Notes: a model not told the origin generated them from the letters alone. Shown: positions 1-5,826, numbered from the stretch's first letter. The stretch: DNA of 6,216 nt from an uncultured Collinsella sp. (GCA_902496455.1 CABVAY010000068.1:1-6216); one strand, 5' to 3'. Numbers and translations are program-made.

Positions 1-35
1 CCCCGCCGTGCCTACAAGGCCCGGCGGGGCTTTTT
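1..35 (+). terminator. Intrinsic terminator of an upstream gene
   Basis: A perfect 8-bp G+C-rich stem pairs positions 1-8 with 22-29, with an extra GCC/GGC pairing inside (10-12 with 18-20), and is followed by C then TTTTT at 31-35. This is the classic form of a Rho-independent terminator for plus-strand transcription. The gene it ends lies left of the window. Confidence 0.85.
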
Positions 36-102
36 GATTCTTAGGCCCGCGCATGTCTTGTAGATACCGACGGACTCTGCCCATCATAGGCTTTTGCGCG
101 GG

Positions 103-108
103 TAGAAT
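103..108 (+). promoter_or_regulatory. Candidate -10 element for the 154-1143 gene
   Basis: TAGAAT (5 of 6 matches to TATAAT) lies 45 bases before the ATG at 154, in the only gap between the upstream terminator and the gene. No convincing -35 hexamer is found at 16-18 bases upstream, so this is a weak call. Nothing else is seen in 36-137. Confidence 0.3.
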
Positions 109-153
109 GCATGGATAACTTGAGGCTCACGCGCGACGGAAAGGAATCGTTGC

Positions 154-1143
154 ATGGATCAGGACAAGACAACCGTGATGGGCGGCTACGGTTCCGCGCA
201 GGCTGGCGATAGCGCCGATGCGACCCGCGTTGTTTCCAACCCCGGTTATACCGACCCCGCCGCGACGCAGCCTTCTGCCGAGCCCACCCGGGTTATGGGC
301 TATGGCGACGCGGCGCAGGATTCTTACGCTACATCTTCGCAAGGCCCCTATGGCAACGCAGCTCCGGATCCGTTTGATTACGCACCGCAGGATTCTTATG
401 CTGCCTCGACGCCGAATCCCTATGATGGCCTGCCGCAGAATCCCATTCCGCAGCCTCAGCAGACGACGTATATGCCTCGCACGGCACAGCCTCGCTGCGA
501 GTCGCGCGAGCCGTATCGCGAGTACCCCAAGTCGATTCCGCAATATGGCGAGGACGAGGAGAGGAAGCCGTCGCGTTCGTCGAGCGTGATCAAGAAGATC
601 CTCATCGTACTGGCGATCTTCTTTGCGCTGTCGATTGTGTTTGCCATCGTGTCGGGCATGCTCAACAAGCGGGGGAGTTCAACGGCCGATGCCACTGCCG
701 AGCAAACCGAGTCCGCCTCGTCTAGCACCGTCGATCTGAGCGATATCCCGGGGCAGTACTGGTCCAACGCCAAGAAGATCCTCAAGTCGCGCGGCGCCGA
801 TCTTTCGAATGCCGTGGTCCTGACTGATGATGGCTCAACGCCCGTCGTCGATGCCAACTGGGTCGTTACTTCTGCCTACTATAACGACAACGGCAACCTC
901 GAAATTCAACTCACGCACAAGAACAGTTCGGGCAACTCGTCCGACGGCCAAAGCGGTACCGACAGCTCGAGCTCCAATACGCTGGAGGACTTGAGCAACA
1001 AGGCGCAGGAGTTGGGAGACAAGGCGCAAGAGCTGGGCGATACGGCACAAAATCTGGGCGATACCGCGCAGAACTTGGGCGACATGGCGACGGATGCCTG
1101 GAACGCCCTACAAAACGGCATCTCGGGCGCGCAGGGAAACTAG
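154..1143 (+). CDS. Single-pass membrane protein, PASTA-like exterior and C-terminal heptad repeat
   Basis: A 329-residue protein of unknown specific function. The ATG at 154 is supported by GGAAAGGA 8 bases upstream. Residues 1-145 are low-complexity and rich in Tyr, Pro, Gln and Ala with no signal peptide, so they are probably cytoplasmic and disordered; they include three similar Thr motifs, DKTTVM (4-9), DATRVV (22-27) and EPTRVM (43-48). Residues 147-170 form one hydrophobic helix after Lys147-Lys148, giving N-in/C-out topology. Residues about 198-256 (starting IPGQYWSNAKKIL, with NWVVTS in the middle and IQLTHK at the end) resemble a single PASTA repeat, the peptidoglycan-sensing module of Ser/Thr kinases and penicillin-binding proteins. 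A Ser/Gly/Asn linker leads to four tandem seven-residue units (283-310). The PASTA assignment is a resemblance only. The gene stands alone, converging with the downstream transporter. An envelope-sensing or anchoring role is inference. Confidence 0.85.
   Translation: MDQDKTTVMGGYGSAQAGDSADATRVVSNPGYTDPAATQPSAEPTRVMGYGDAAQDSYATSSQGPYGNAAPDPFDYAPQDSYAASTPNPYDGLPQNPIPQPQQTTYMPRTAQPRCESREPYREYPKSIPQYGEDEERKPSRSSSVIKKILIVLAIFFALSIVFAIVSGMLNKRGSSTADATAEQTESASSSTVDLSDIPGQYWSNAKKILKSRGADLSNAVVLTDDGSTPVVDANWVVTSAYYNDNGNLEIQLTHKNSSGNSSDGQSGTDSSSSNTLEDLSNKAQELGDKAQELGDTAQNLGDTAQNLGDMATDAWNALQNGISGAQGN
1000..1083 (+). repeat. Four tandem 21-bp repeats coding a heptad array
   Basis: Four consecutive 21-base units encode KAQELGD, KAQELGD, TAQNLGD and TAQNLGD, followed by a degenerate fifth beginning MATDAWN. 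The DNA copies differ mainly at third positions while the protein period is kept, so selection appears to act on the protein. Spacing of Ala, Leu and charged residues fits an amphipathic helix or short coiled coil at the extracellular C-terminus. The array is a likely site for copy-number change between strains. Confidence 0.85.
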
Positions 1144-1163
1144 CTGTTAAGTGGGCTACAGCT
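1142..1163. other. Inverted repeat spanning two convergent stop codons
   Basis: AGCTGT (1142-1147) and ACAGCT (1158-1163) are perfect inverted arms around a 10-base loop. The left arm overlaps the TAG of the membrane-protein gene and the right arm overlaps the TAG of the minus-strand transporter gene. It lacks a T tract on either side, so it is at best a weak bidirectional terminator. Confidence 0.4.
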
Positions 1164-2337
1164 GCTCGGCCGGACGGTCGGGCGAGCTAAAGCCCGAGTC
1201 AAACGTAACGACGCATGAGGCATCGGGTCGGCGCTCGTGCACGATGCGCGTGACGAGCTCCAGCAGCTCCTCGTCGGATATGTCAAAGCCGTCGGGACGC
1301 ACCAGGTCAAACGAAACGAACCCGTCGTGCTCGTGCAGATCGTGGATGGAGAGCGCGGGATCGATCTGCATGACGCCGCGCTTGACCCAGCCGCGCAAGT
1401 CATCGCCGGTTGTCGCGATGGGGTCGCAGTGCAGCGTGATACCAATGCCCATCTGGCGCTTGATGTCGTGCTCGATGGTGTCCAGAATCTCGTGGTGCTC
1501 AAACGCGTCGCCCTCGCCGGGCATCTCCACGTGGGCGCTGGCAAACTGACGACCGGGGCCGTAGTCGTGCACCATGAGGTCGTGTGTGCCCAAGACCTGC
1601 GGATAGGACATGATCTTGTCGCGGATTGCCTGGACGAGCTTGGGGTCGGGCGCTTGCCCCAGCAACGGGCTGATGGCGTCGCGCACCAGGCCCAGACCGC
1701 TGATGCAGATGAAGACGCCCACACCCAGGCCTGCCCAGCCATCGAGATCAAAGCCGGTCGTCTGCGAAATAAGCGCCGCCACCAAGACCGAGCCCGAGGT
1801 GATGACGTCGTTTTTGGAGTCCTGCGCCGTGGCGATGAGCGTCTCCGAGTCGATGCGATCGCCCAGCGTGCGGTTGAACGCTGCCATCCAGAGCTTAACG
1901 AGCATGGACGTAGCCAGTGCCGCAAGGGAAATAAACGTGTAAGCGGTGGGCGAGGGCTTGATGATCTTGGTGACCGACTCGAGAATCAGGTTGATGCCGA
2001 CGGCGCAAACCAGGACGGCGACGAACAGGCCGGCTAGGTACTCGTAGCGGCCGTGACCATAGGGGTGGCCTTCGTCTGCCGGGCGGCTGGCAAGGCGGAA
2101 ACCGAGCAGGCTCACAATGTTGCTCGAGGCATCGGAGAGGTTGTTGAAAGCGTCGGCGATGAGGGAGACGGAGCCGGCGAGCAGACCCGCGATGCCCTTG
2201 GCCAGGCACAGGGTGATGTTGAGGCCAATGCAGACGAGGCTTGCGGAAAAGCCCGCGTTGGTGCGGCAAGATGCATCGACCGGCTCGCTCTCGCTGCCGG
2301 GAACAAGCGTATGTACCAGCCGATTTACAAATAGCAT
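1156..2337 (-). CDS. Cation diffusion facilitator, manganese-type metal site, duplicated C-terminal domain
   Basis: An integral membrane metal:proton antiporter of the CDF family, 393 residues. Six membrane helices lie near residues 30-55, 56-83, 101-121, 132-154, 166-191 and 200-226. The transport site aligns as N65-x3-D69 in helix 2 (FNNLSD) and D173-x3-D177 in helix 5 (QDSKND). FieF has Asp-Asp/His-Asp there, while the N-D-D-D set is the pattern described for MntE-type manganese exporters, so Mn2+ efflux is the best guess. The conserved GHPYGHGR loop is at 90-97. Residues 232-307 form the usual cytosolic dimerisation domain, ending ITLHCDPI. Residues 312-380 look like a second copy of the same alpha/beta fold, making the protein longer than the roughly 300-residue minimal family members. 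The ATG at 2337 is chosen because GAGGA lies 8 bases upstream; the frame stays open to 2496 but ATG 2358 has no ribosome site. No metal-regulator gene is adjacent. Confidence 0.9.
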   Translation of the reverse strand: MLFVNRLVHTLVPGSESEPVDASCRTNAGFSASLVCIGLNITLCLAKGIAGLLAGSVSLIADAFNNLSDASSNIVSLLGFRLASRPADEGHPYGHGRYEYLAGLFVAVLVCAVGINLILESVTKIIKPSPTAYTFISLAALATSMLVKLWMAAFNRTLGDRIDSETLIATAQDSKNDVITSGSVLVAALISQTTGFDLDGWAGLGVGVFICISGLGLVRDAISPLLGQAPDPKLVQAIRDKIMSYPQVLGTHDLMVHDYGPGRQFASAHVEMPGEGDAFEHHEILDTIEHDIKRQMGIGITLHCDPIATTGDDLRGWVKRGVMQIDPALSIHDLHEHDGFVSFDLVRPDGFDISDEELLELVTRIVHERRPDASCVVTFDSGFSSPDRPAEQL

Positions 2338-2370
2338 AGCGGTCGTCCTCACAATCATGTTTAAGGGGAT

Positions 2371-2376
2371 AGTGTA
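2371..2376 (-). promoter_or_regulatory. Candidate -10 element for the CDF transporter
   Basis: On the minus strand TACACT lies 33 bases before the ATG at 2337, which would give a leader of roughly 26 bases containing the GAGGA site. No matching -35 is seen; the upstream bases are almost entirely G and C. Weak call. Confidence 0.3.
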
Positions 2377-2479
2377 GCTCGCACGGGGGCGCCGCGCGCC
2401 GATGCTCAGAAAATGCAGCAATAGTCTGCCGGTGCTAACGAGCGAGCCTTCTCGTCTGCCTGGGTGGTCCATTTTGGGC

Positions 2480-2499
2480 CACATGGGTATGGGCATGTG
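2480..2499. promoter_or_regulatory. Inverted repeat in the divergent intergenic region, possible operator
   Basis: CACATG (2480-2485) and CATGTG (2494-2499) are perfect inverted arms around an 8-base spacer. It lies between the divergently transcribed transporter and zinc-ribbon genes, only 9 bases from a second inverted repeat. It may be a regulator site or a chance palindrome. Confidence 0.3.
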
Positions 2500-2508
2500 C
2501 CTGCTTGC

Positions 2509-2527
2509 TCGACATACTTAATGTCGA
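2509..2527. promoter_or_regulatory. Perfect 7-bp-arm inverted repeat, candidate operator
   Basis: TCGACAT (2509-2515) and ATGTCGA (2521-2527) are perfect inverted arms with a 5-base A+T-rich spacer. The site ends 13 bases before the AAGGAGG at 2541-2547. Its 19-bp size and symmetry fit a dimeric repressor operator, or a small hairpin in the leader. No clear -35/-10 pair could be matched to it. Confidence 0.45.
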
Positions 2528-2555
2528 CAGCCCCTGTGTAAAGGAGGACGTTTCC

Positions 2556-3893
2556 ATGGACGAGATGTTTGCCATTAAATGTCAAAACTGCGGCGGCCCT
2601 ATGTACTCGCACCAGGCTAAGCGCAGCTTTGAGTGCGCCTATTGCGGCACGGTGGTTCCGTGGCAGGCGGACGCCGGAGAGCCCAAGAGCGCTTTGGGTA
2701 TTCGCCATACGCCGTTGACGGTGGTGGATGGACTGCTCAAACTCACGCATGTGTCGCAACTCGAGCGCCCGCAGGACCCGGACTGGTATTTCTTCAATGC
2801 GCACTGGCGCAATCAGTCGGTCCTGGAACATCTGCTGTGGGAGGATCGCGGCACGGCGCAGGAGTTCCAAGAGGCCACGCATGTGAGCATTCCTTGCCCC
2901 TTCTGCGGAGCGTCCTTTGAGGGCGAGTCAACGCAGCGTGTGTTTGAGTGCCCGTCCTGCGGCAATAAGATTGGCATTGCGGACCTGCTCAAGCCGGGGA
3001 CGTTTAGCAAGCGCCTGACCATGGGCGTTGGTGCGGAGTATGTGCCCGAGCAGGGTATTCCCTGCGAAATCTCGCCGCAGCAGGCACGTGCCAACGCGCT
3101 GCAGCTGGTGCGCCAGTATCCGGATGCCTTTGCCGGGCACGACGTGGAAGACGCGATCCAAAACGACATGATGCTCTTCTATTTCCCCATGGCGCTGGCG
3201 GACTTGCGCATGATGGCGAGCTTCCCGGGCAAGGGCCTGAGCAAGGAGGCCTTGGTGTACTACGAGGTGCTCGACTGGGCATACCCCAGGGCAAACTACC
3301 TGGACGTTCGCCTCATGGGCATTTTGGAGCCGTGGGACTTTGCCAAGGTCGGTCCGTTCGATCCCGCCATGCAGGAAGGTGACTTTCGCGTTGTCTCAGT
3401 CGATGCGTCTACCAAGGACCAGGTGGTCATTGATAAGTTGGCGCTCGACGTTGCGGGCAACGACGCCGAGGCTGTACTGGGGCTCAATAAAAAGAGCATT
3501 CGCATGTGGGCGCGCAAGGCCCGCAAACATAAGGACGGCCTGGTGATGGTGCCGGTCTACTTTGTCGATCGTCCGGCGACAGACGGCCGCGATGGCGAGC
3601 AGGTGCGCATTGCCGTAAACGGCCAGACGGGCCGCGCGGCCGCGGTGGTGTTTAGCGACAAGCGCGAAACGCATATCGTGGCGCCGCTCAGCCCGAGCCT
3701 GCATCTGTCCGGTGAGAGCACCGTGCACGCCACGCCCGTCGAGGTCAAATACGTTAAATCGCCCTTCCTGTACCAGATCGTGCGCCGTGGAGGCGGCGAG
3801 CAACCGCGCCAGGTTGCAGCCGCCGTCGAGGGTTCCTACCGAGAGGAGAAGCCCAAACGCAAGGGCTTGTTCGCTGCGATCTTTGGGAAGTAG
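2556..3893 (+). CDS. Double zinc-ribbon protein with VNGQTG-type core
   Basis: A 445-residue protein of unknown biochemical role. The ATG at 2556 follows AAGGAGG with 8-base spacing, an ideal site, so an open frame extending 17 codons upstream is not used. Two zinc ribbons have identical spacing, CX2C-X14-CX2C: C9, C12, C27, C30 and C114, C117, C132, C135, each likely binding one Zn2+. The rest (about 150-410) is a mixed alpha/beta region with VPVYFV at 332-337 and VNGQTGR at 354-360. A Pro-Val-Tyr strand followed by VNGQTG is, from memory, shared with bacterial TFIIB-type zinc-ribbon proteins of the YdjG kind, which often carry C-terminal membrane helices. This one has none; instead it ends in a basic amphipathic tail (KPKRKGLFAAIFGK) that could touch membrane or nucleic acid. 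The genes usually near YdjG are not in the window. The family assignment is moderate and no function should be inferred beyond metal binding. Confidence 0.85.
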   Translation: MDEMFAIKCQNCGGPMYSHQAKRSFECAYCGTVVPWQADAGEPKSALGIRHTPLTVVDGLLKLTHVSQLERPQDPDWYFFNAHWRNQSVLEHLLWEDRGTAQEFQEATHVSIPCPFCGASFEGESTQRVFECPSCGNKIGIADLLKPGTFSKRLTMGVGAEYVPEQGIPCEISPQQARANALQLVRQYPDAFAGHDVEDAIQNDMMLFYFPMALADLRMMASFPGKGLSKEALVYYEVLDWAYPRANYLDVRLMGILEPWDFAKVGPFDPAMQEGDFRVVSVDASTKDQVVIDKLALDVAGNDAEAVLGLNKKSIRMWARKARKHKDGLVMVPVYFVDRPATDGRDGEQVRIAVNGQTGRAAAVVFSDKRETHIVAPLSPSLHLSGESTVHATPVEVKYVKSPFLYQIVRRGGGEQPRQVAAAVEGSYREEKPKRKGLFAAIFGK

Positions 3894-3907
3894 GGAAGCG
3901 CAGCATG

Positions 3908-3938
3908 GGACGGCTCGCAGGCATGCGGGCTGCCGTCC
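3908..3938 (+). terminator. Hairpin just after the zinc-ribbon gene, without a T tract
   Basis: GGACGGC (3908-3914) pairs perfectly with GCCGTCC (3932-3938), with CGC/GCG able to pair inside. It starts 14 bases after the stop codon. No run of T follows, so it may act as an RNA-stabilising hairpin or a weak terminator. Confidence 0.4.
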
Positions 3939-4086
3939 GGTAGTTTGGCAGGGGGTAGATGTAAATAAACGGTGGAGCGGCTGCAAAAGAGCTGCCTCGC
4001 TGGGCAAAATCAGGTTGTGCCGCGGAACCCGCTCCTCAGTTAGTCACACTTCGGAAGCGCGGGCAACGCAGACGCAAGTGTCTTAA
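3939..4086 (+). other. Structured untranslated stretch, possible 3' UTR or small RNA
   Basis: No coding sequence is supported here. Two pairings are visible: GGAGCGG (3974-3980) with CCGCTCC (4029-4035), enclosing a possible GGCA/TGCC hairpin (4003-4006 with 4018-4021), and ACACTT (4046-4051) with AAGTGT (4076-4081), enclosing GCG/CGC (4057-4059 with 4067-4069). A strong terminator follows at 4087. A possible -35 (TTGGCA, 3945-3950) has only a poor -10 partner (TAAACG, 3966-3971, 15-base spacer). It could be the long 3' UTR of the zinc-ribbon mRNA or an independent small RNA. I could not match it to a known RNA family. Confidence 0.3.
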
Positions 4087-4110
4087 GGGCCGGCTGCAAC
4101 CGGCCCTTTT
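4087..4110 (+). terminator. Strong intrinsic terminator
   Basis: GGGCCGG (4087-4093) pairs perfectly with CCGGCCC (4100-4106) around a CTGCAA loop and is followed by TTTT (4107-4110); AA just before the stem can extend the pairing. The T tract favours plus-strand transcription. It ends the zinc-ribbon transcript and/or a small RNA from the preceding stretch. Confidence 0.85.
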
Positions 4111-4133
4111 CTGTGGCAGCCAATGGGCCCACA

Positions 4134-4288
4134 TCAGACGAAGGTCGCGTTTTTGCCTGTCAGGTCACGCTCGCCAGCCACGGCTAGAATGTCGTTGCCG
4201 GCGTCCATGACCGGTATTGTTTCGTAGCGTGCGCCTCAACCGCGGGTGCGCCTGCGACGGCTGCGGTGGTTTCGGTCGCAACGTGCTG
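4134..4288 (-). pseudogene. Decayed C-terminal coding remnant beyond the nuclease stop codon
   Basis: Directly after the TAG of the DUF1016 gene (4291-4289), the same minus-strand frame stays open and encodes an Ala/Thr/Val-rich stretch (QHVATETTAAVAGAPAVEA). Near 4232-4235 the sense shifts: the neighbouring frame then encodes ARYETIPVMDAGND followed by ILAVAGERDLTGKNATFV and a TGA at 4136-4134. Restoring one base near 4233 would join both halves into one reading frame of about 52 residues. I infer a remnant of a coding sequence with a 1-base deletion, either the end of another gene whose front was lost or a former tail of the nuclease (TAG from CAG). The second half has no start with a ribosome site. 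No family is recognised. A chance open frame remains possible. Confidence 0.4.
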
Positions 4289-5338
4289 CTACCCTTGCGT
4301 TTCGCCATTAGTCGCTTCGTTGATGGCGCGGTACTCGGCACTCAGCTCGCGCGCCAGCTCTTCCTTGCTTGGAAGATACGGCAGGTATTTGGCGGTAAAC
4401 ACTTGGTCGTTGTCTTCGGGCAGCGTGTACTCGACGATCGAATCGCTTTTGTCCGCGCAGAGCACGATGCCTATGGGCGGATTGTCGCCTTCGTTCATGA
4501 GCTCACGCGTGTAGTAGTTCACATACATTTGCATCTGGCCCAGGTCCTGATGCGTAAGGTCATCGGTCTTAAGGTCGATGAGCACGAAGCAGCGCATCAG
4601 ATAGTTGTAAAAAACAAGGTCAATATAGAAATGGCGTCCATCAAAGGTGATGCGCTTTTGGCGCGCCTCGAAAGCGAAGCCACGGCCAAGCTCCAGCAGG
4701 AACTTCTGAAGATGCGTGATGAGCGCCTGCTCTAGATCGCTCTCGCGAAACGTAGCATCGTCCGAGAAACCTAAAAACTCCAGTACATATGGGTCGCGGA
4801 TGATATCCTCGGGGCGACGAGCCGGGGCGCTCTCTTGGATTTCCTGGGTGACGGCCTCTTTGTCCTTGCTGGCAAGTAGGCGCTCGCGGAACATGGTGTT
4901 GATCTGGCGTTCGAGCTGACGCGTGCTCCAGCGAGAATCGGCGCATTCGTTCATGTACCAGGTGCGAGCTTCGGGGTCAGGAATGCGTATTAACCTGCGG
5001 TAATGTGTCCAGCTCAATTCGGGACGCAGTGAGTCCCGAATTGGAAATGCAAGATAGAACTGACGCATTTTGCGCAGCTCTCTTGCTTCAAAACTTTTAC
5101 CAAAATCCTTGGTAAGTCTGATTGCGAGGGCCTTGAGCAGCGCCTCTCCATACTTGGCGCGCCCCTCTCCGCCCTGTTCATCAACAATACTCTTGCCGAT
5201 CTCCCAATATGCCTCAACCATCGCAAAGTTAACGGCGGTATAGGCCTTGTCGCGAGCGGCGTTGAGAATCGAGGAGACCTGCTTGTAAAAACCTTCGGGC
5301 ACGATTGCCGATTCTCCACGGTTTACCAGTTCGCCCAT
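4289..5338 (-). CDS. DUF1016/YhcG-type PD-(D/E)XK nuclease domain protein
   Basis: A full-length 349-residue member of the YhcG family. Residues about 15-165 are the helical DUF1016 N-terminal domain (KSFEARELRKMRQFY, the SWTHYRRL segment, the WYMNEC and WSTRQLERQI segments). Residues about 175-330 form the nuclease-like fold: an N-terminal-helix Glu at E203 (DLEQALI), D240 in FYIDLVFY, D255-L-K257 in FVLIDLK as the D/E-x-K motif, and Q268-x3-Y272. All catalytic-type positions are present, so it is probably an active or DNA-binding Mg2+-dependent nuclease; the family's cellular role is not firmly known and it often sits near restriction-modification or mobile genes. It is alone here, but adjoins an insertion sequence and a gene remnant. 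ATG 5338 is preferred, with GGGG 8 bases upstream; GTG 5341 directly before it is an alternative. The 5' part is more A+T-rich than its neighbours, hinting at horizontal acquisition. Confidence 0.9.
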   Translation of the reverse strand: MGELVNRGESAIVPEGFYKQVSSILNAARDKAYTAVNFAMVEAYWEIGKSIVDEQGGEGRAKYGEALLKALAIRLTKDFGKSFEARELRKMRQFYLAFPIRDSLRPELSWTHYRRLIRIPDPEARTWYMNECADSRWSTRQLERQINTMFRERLLASKDKEAVTQEIQESAPARRPEDIIRDPYVLEFLGFSDDATFRESDLEQALITHLQKFLLELGRGFAFEARQKRITFDGRHFYIDLVFYNYLMRCFVLIDLKTDDLTHQDLGQMQMYVNYYTRELMNEGDNPPIGIVLCADKSDSIVEYTLPEDNDQVFTAKYLPYLPSKEELARELSAEYRAINEATNGETQG

Positions 5339-5365
5339 CACTGTCGCCCCACTTTCCTTTTGTGG

Positions 5366-5384
5366 AATGCGTCTTTATCGCATT
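5366..5384. promoter_or_regulatory. Inverted repeat in the nuclease gene leader, candidate operator
   Basis: AATGCG (5366-5371) and CGCATT (5379-5384) are perfect inverted arms around a 7-base A+T-rich spacer, 28 bases upstream of the nuclease ATG. On the minus strand it overlaps GATAAA (5379-5374), a possible but weak -10. Symmetry and position fit a repressor site. Confidence 0.35.
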
Positions 5385-5431
5385 TAGTTTAAAGCCTCGC
5401 GCGGACACGAATTGCTGTGCTGTCTGACATC

Positions 5432-5460
5432 TTCGCATGGGGCCTTGCGGTGACTAAAAT
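5432..5460 (+). promoter_or_regulatory. Promoter of the PH-like gene
   Basis: TTCGCA (5432-5437, 4 of 6 to consensus) and TAAAAT (5455-5460, 5 of 6) are separated by exactly 17 bases. Transcription would begin near 5467, so the in-frame GTG at 5461 would not be in the mRNA and the ATG at 5506 is the start. Confidence 0.6.
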
Positions 5461-5505
5461 GTGACCATAGAGGCAGTTTTATCGAATCCCACGGGAGTGA
5501 CGCGT

Positions 5506-5765
5506 ATGGACAATAACACGCTGCTATTCCAGGACAAAGGTTCGGGTAGGTATAAAGACGTCAAGATCTACCCCAACCGTATTGAGGTGCTCAAGAAGGG
5601 CACTTTTGGTGGCAAGCACACCGAGATTGTCTATCTTAAGGACATTACGGGGGTCAACAGGATCAAGGGCCGCGATGTTTTTCTGCGTAACAGGCTGTTG
5701 ACTGGGGGGTGCGGACGATTTCTTGGACCGCGCCTAGGCGTATCCAAGCTTCCTGCGGTACTCCG
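5506..5765 (+). pseudogene. 5' part of a small PH-like-domain gene, truncated by the insertion sequence
   Basis: The ATG at 5506 follows GGGAG with 8-base spacing and a good promoter. Residues 1-60 (RYKDVKIYPNRIEV, the Gly-rich turn GTFGGKH, then EIVYLKDITGVN) have the strand-turn-strand pattern and LKDITGV signature of bacterial PH-like domains, as in SHOCT-type small proteins of unknown role. After about GRDVFL (residues 56-60) the sequence stops resembling a PH fold, and the frame runs without a stop into the transposase gene. I place the break at 5765, before a probable IS left end; an earlier break near 5697 is possible. The missing 3' part may lie beyond the right end of the element. 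The predicted hybrid of 202 residues (5506-6114) is probably not a functional protein. Confidence 0.65.
5722..5748. repeat. Nested palindrome next to the IS left end
   Basis: CTTGGA (5722-5727) and TCCAAG (5743-5748) are perfect inverted arms enclosing a self-complementary 10-mer, CGCCTAGGCG (5731-5740), with 3- and 2-base joints. It could be a target structure, part of the element's end, or an RNA hairpin limiting outside transcription or translation into the transposase genes. Confidence 0.5.
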
Positions 5766-5826
5766 TGGATTGGCTACACTGATGTGGACAGTTCCGGGAG
5801 GGGCGCGAGAGACGGGAGGGCCGTAT

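Noticed and set aside
127..543. Minus-strand open frame of 138 codons, very Arg-rich
   Set aside because: It is antisense to the well-supported membrane-protein gene; the Arg/Ile-rich low-complexity product is an artefact of reading its Tyr/Pro/Ala codons backwards.
1237..2037. Plus-strand open frame of 266 codons
   Set aside because: It is antisense to the CDF transporter, whose membrane helices and metal motifs are clear; no ribosome site and no recognisable domain.
2338..2496. Longer N-terminus for the CDF transporter (start at 2496 or 2358)
   Set aside because: The added residues are not membrane-transporter-like and lack a ribosome site, whereas the ATG at 2337 has GAGGA at ideal spacing.
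2505..2555. Upstream start for the zinc-ribbon gene
   Set aside because: It would place the inverted repeat and the AAGGAGG site inside the coding region; the ATG at 2556 has perfect spacing to that site.
4153..4205. TAGAAT at 4185-4190 with TTGCCT at 4153-4158 as a plus-strand promoter
   Set aside because: The 26-base spacer is too long, and only a 12-codon open frame follows.
4217..4735. Plus-strand open frame of 172 codons
   Set aside because: It is antisense to the DUF1016 nuclease, whose catalytic motifs lie on the minus strand; no supporting start signal.
5461..5505. GTG start at 5461 for the PH-like gene
   Set aside because: It directly abuts the -10 TAAAAT and lies upstream of the expected transcription start; the ATG at 5506 has a proper ribosome site.
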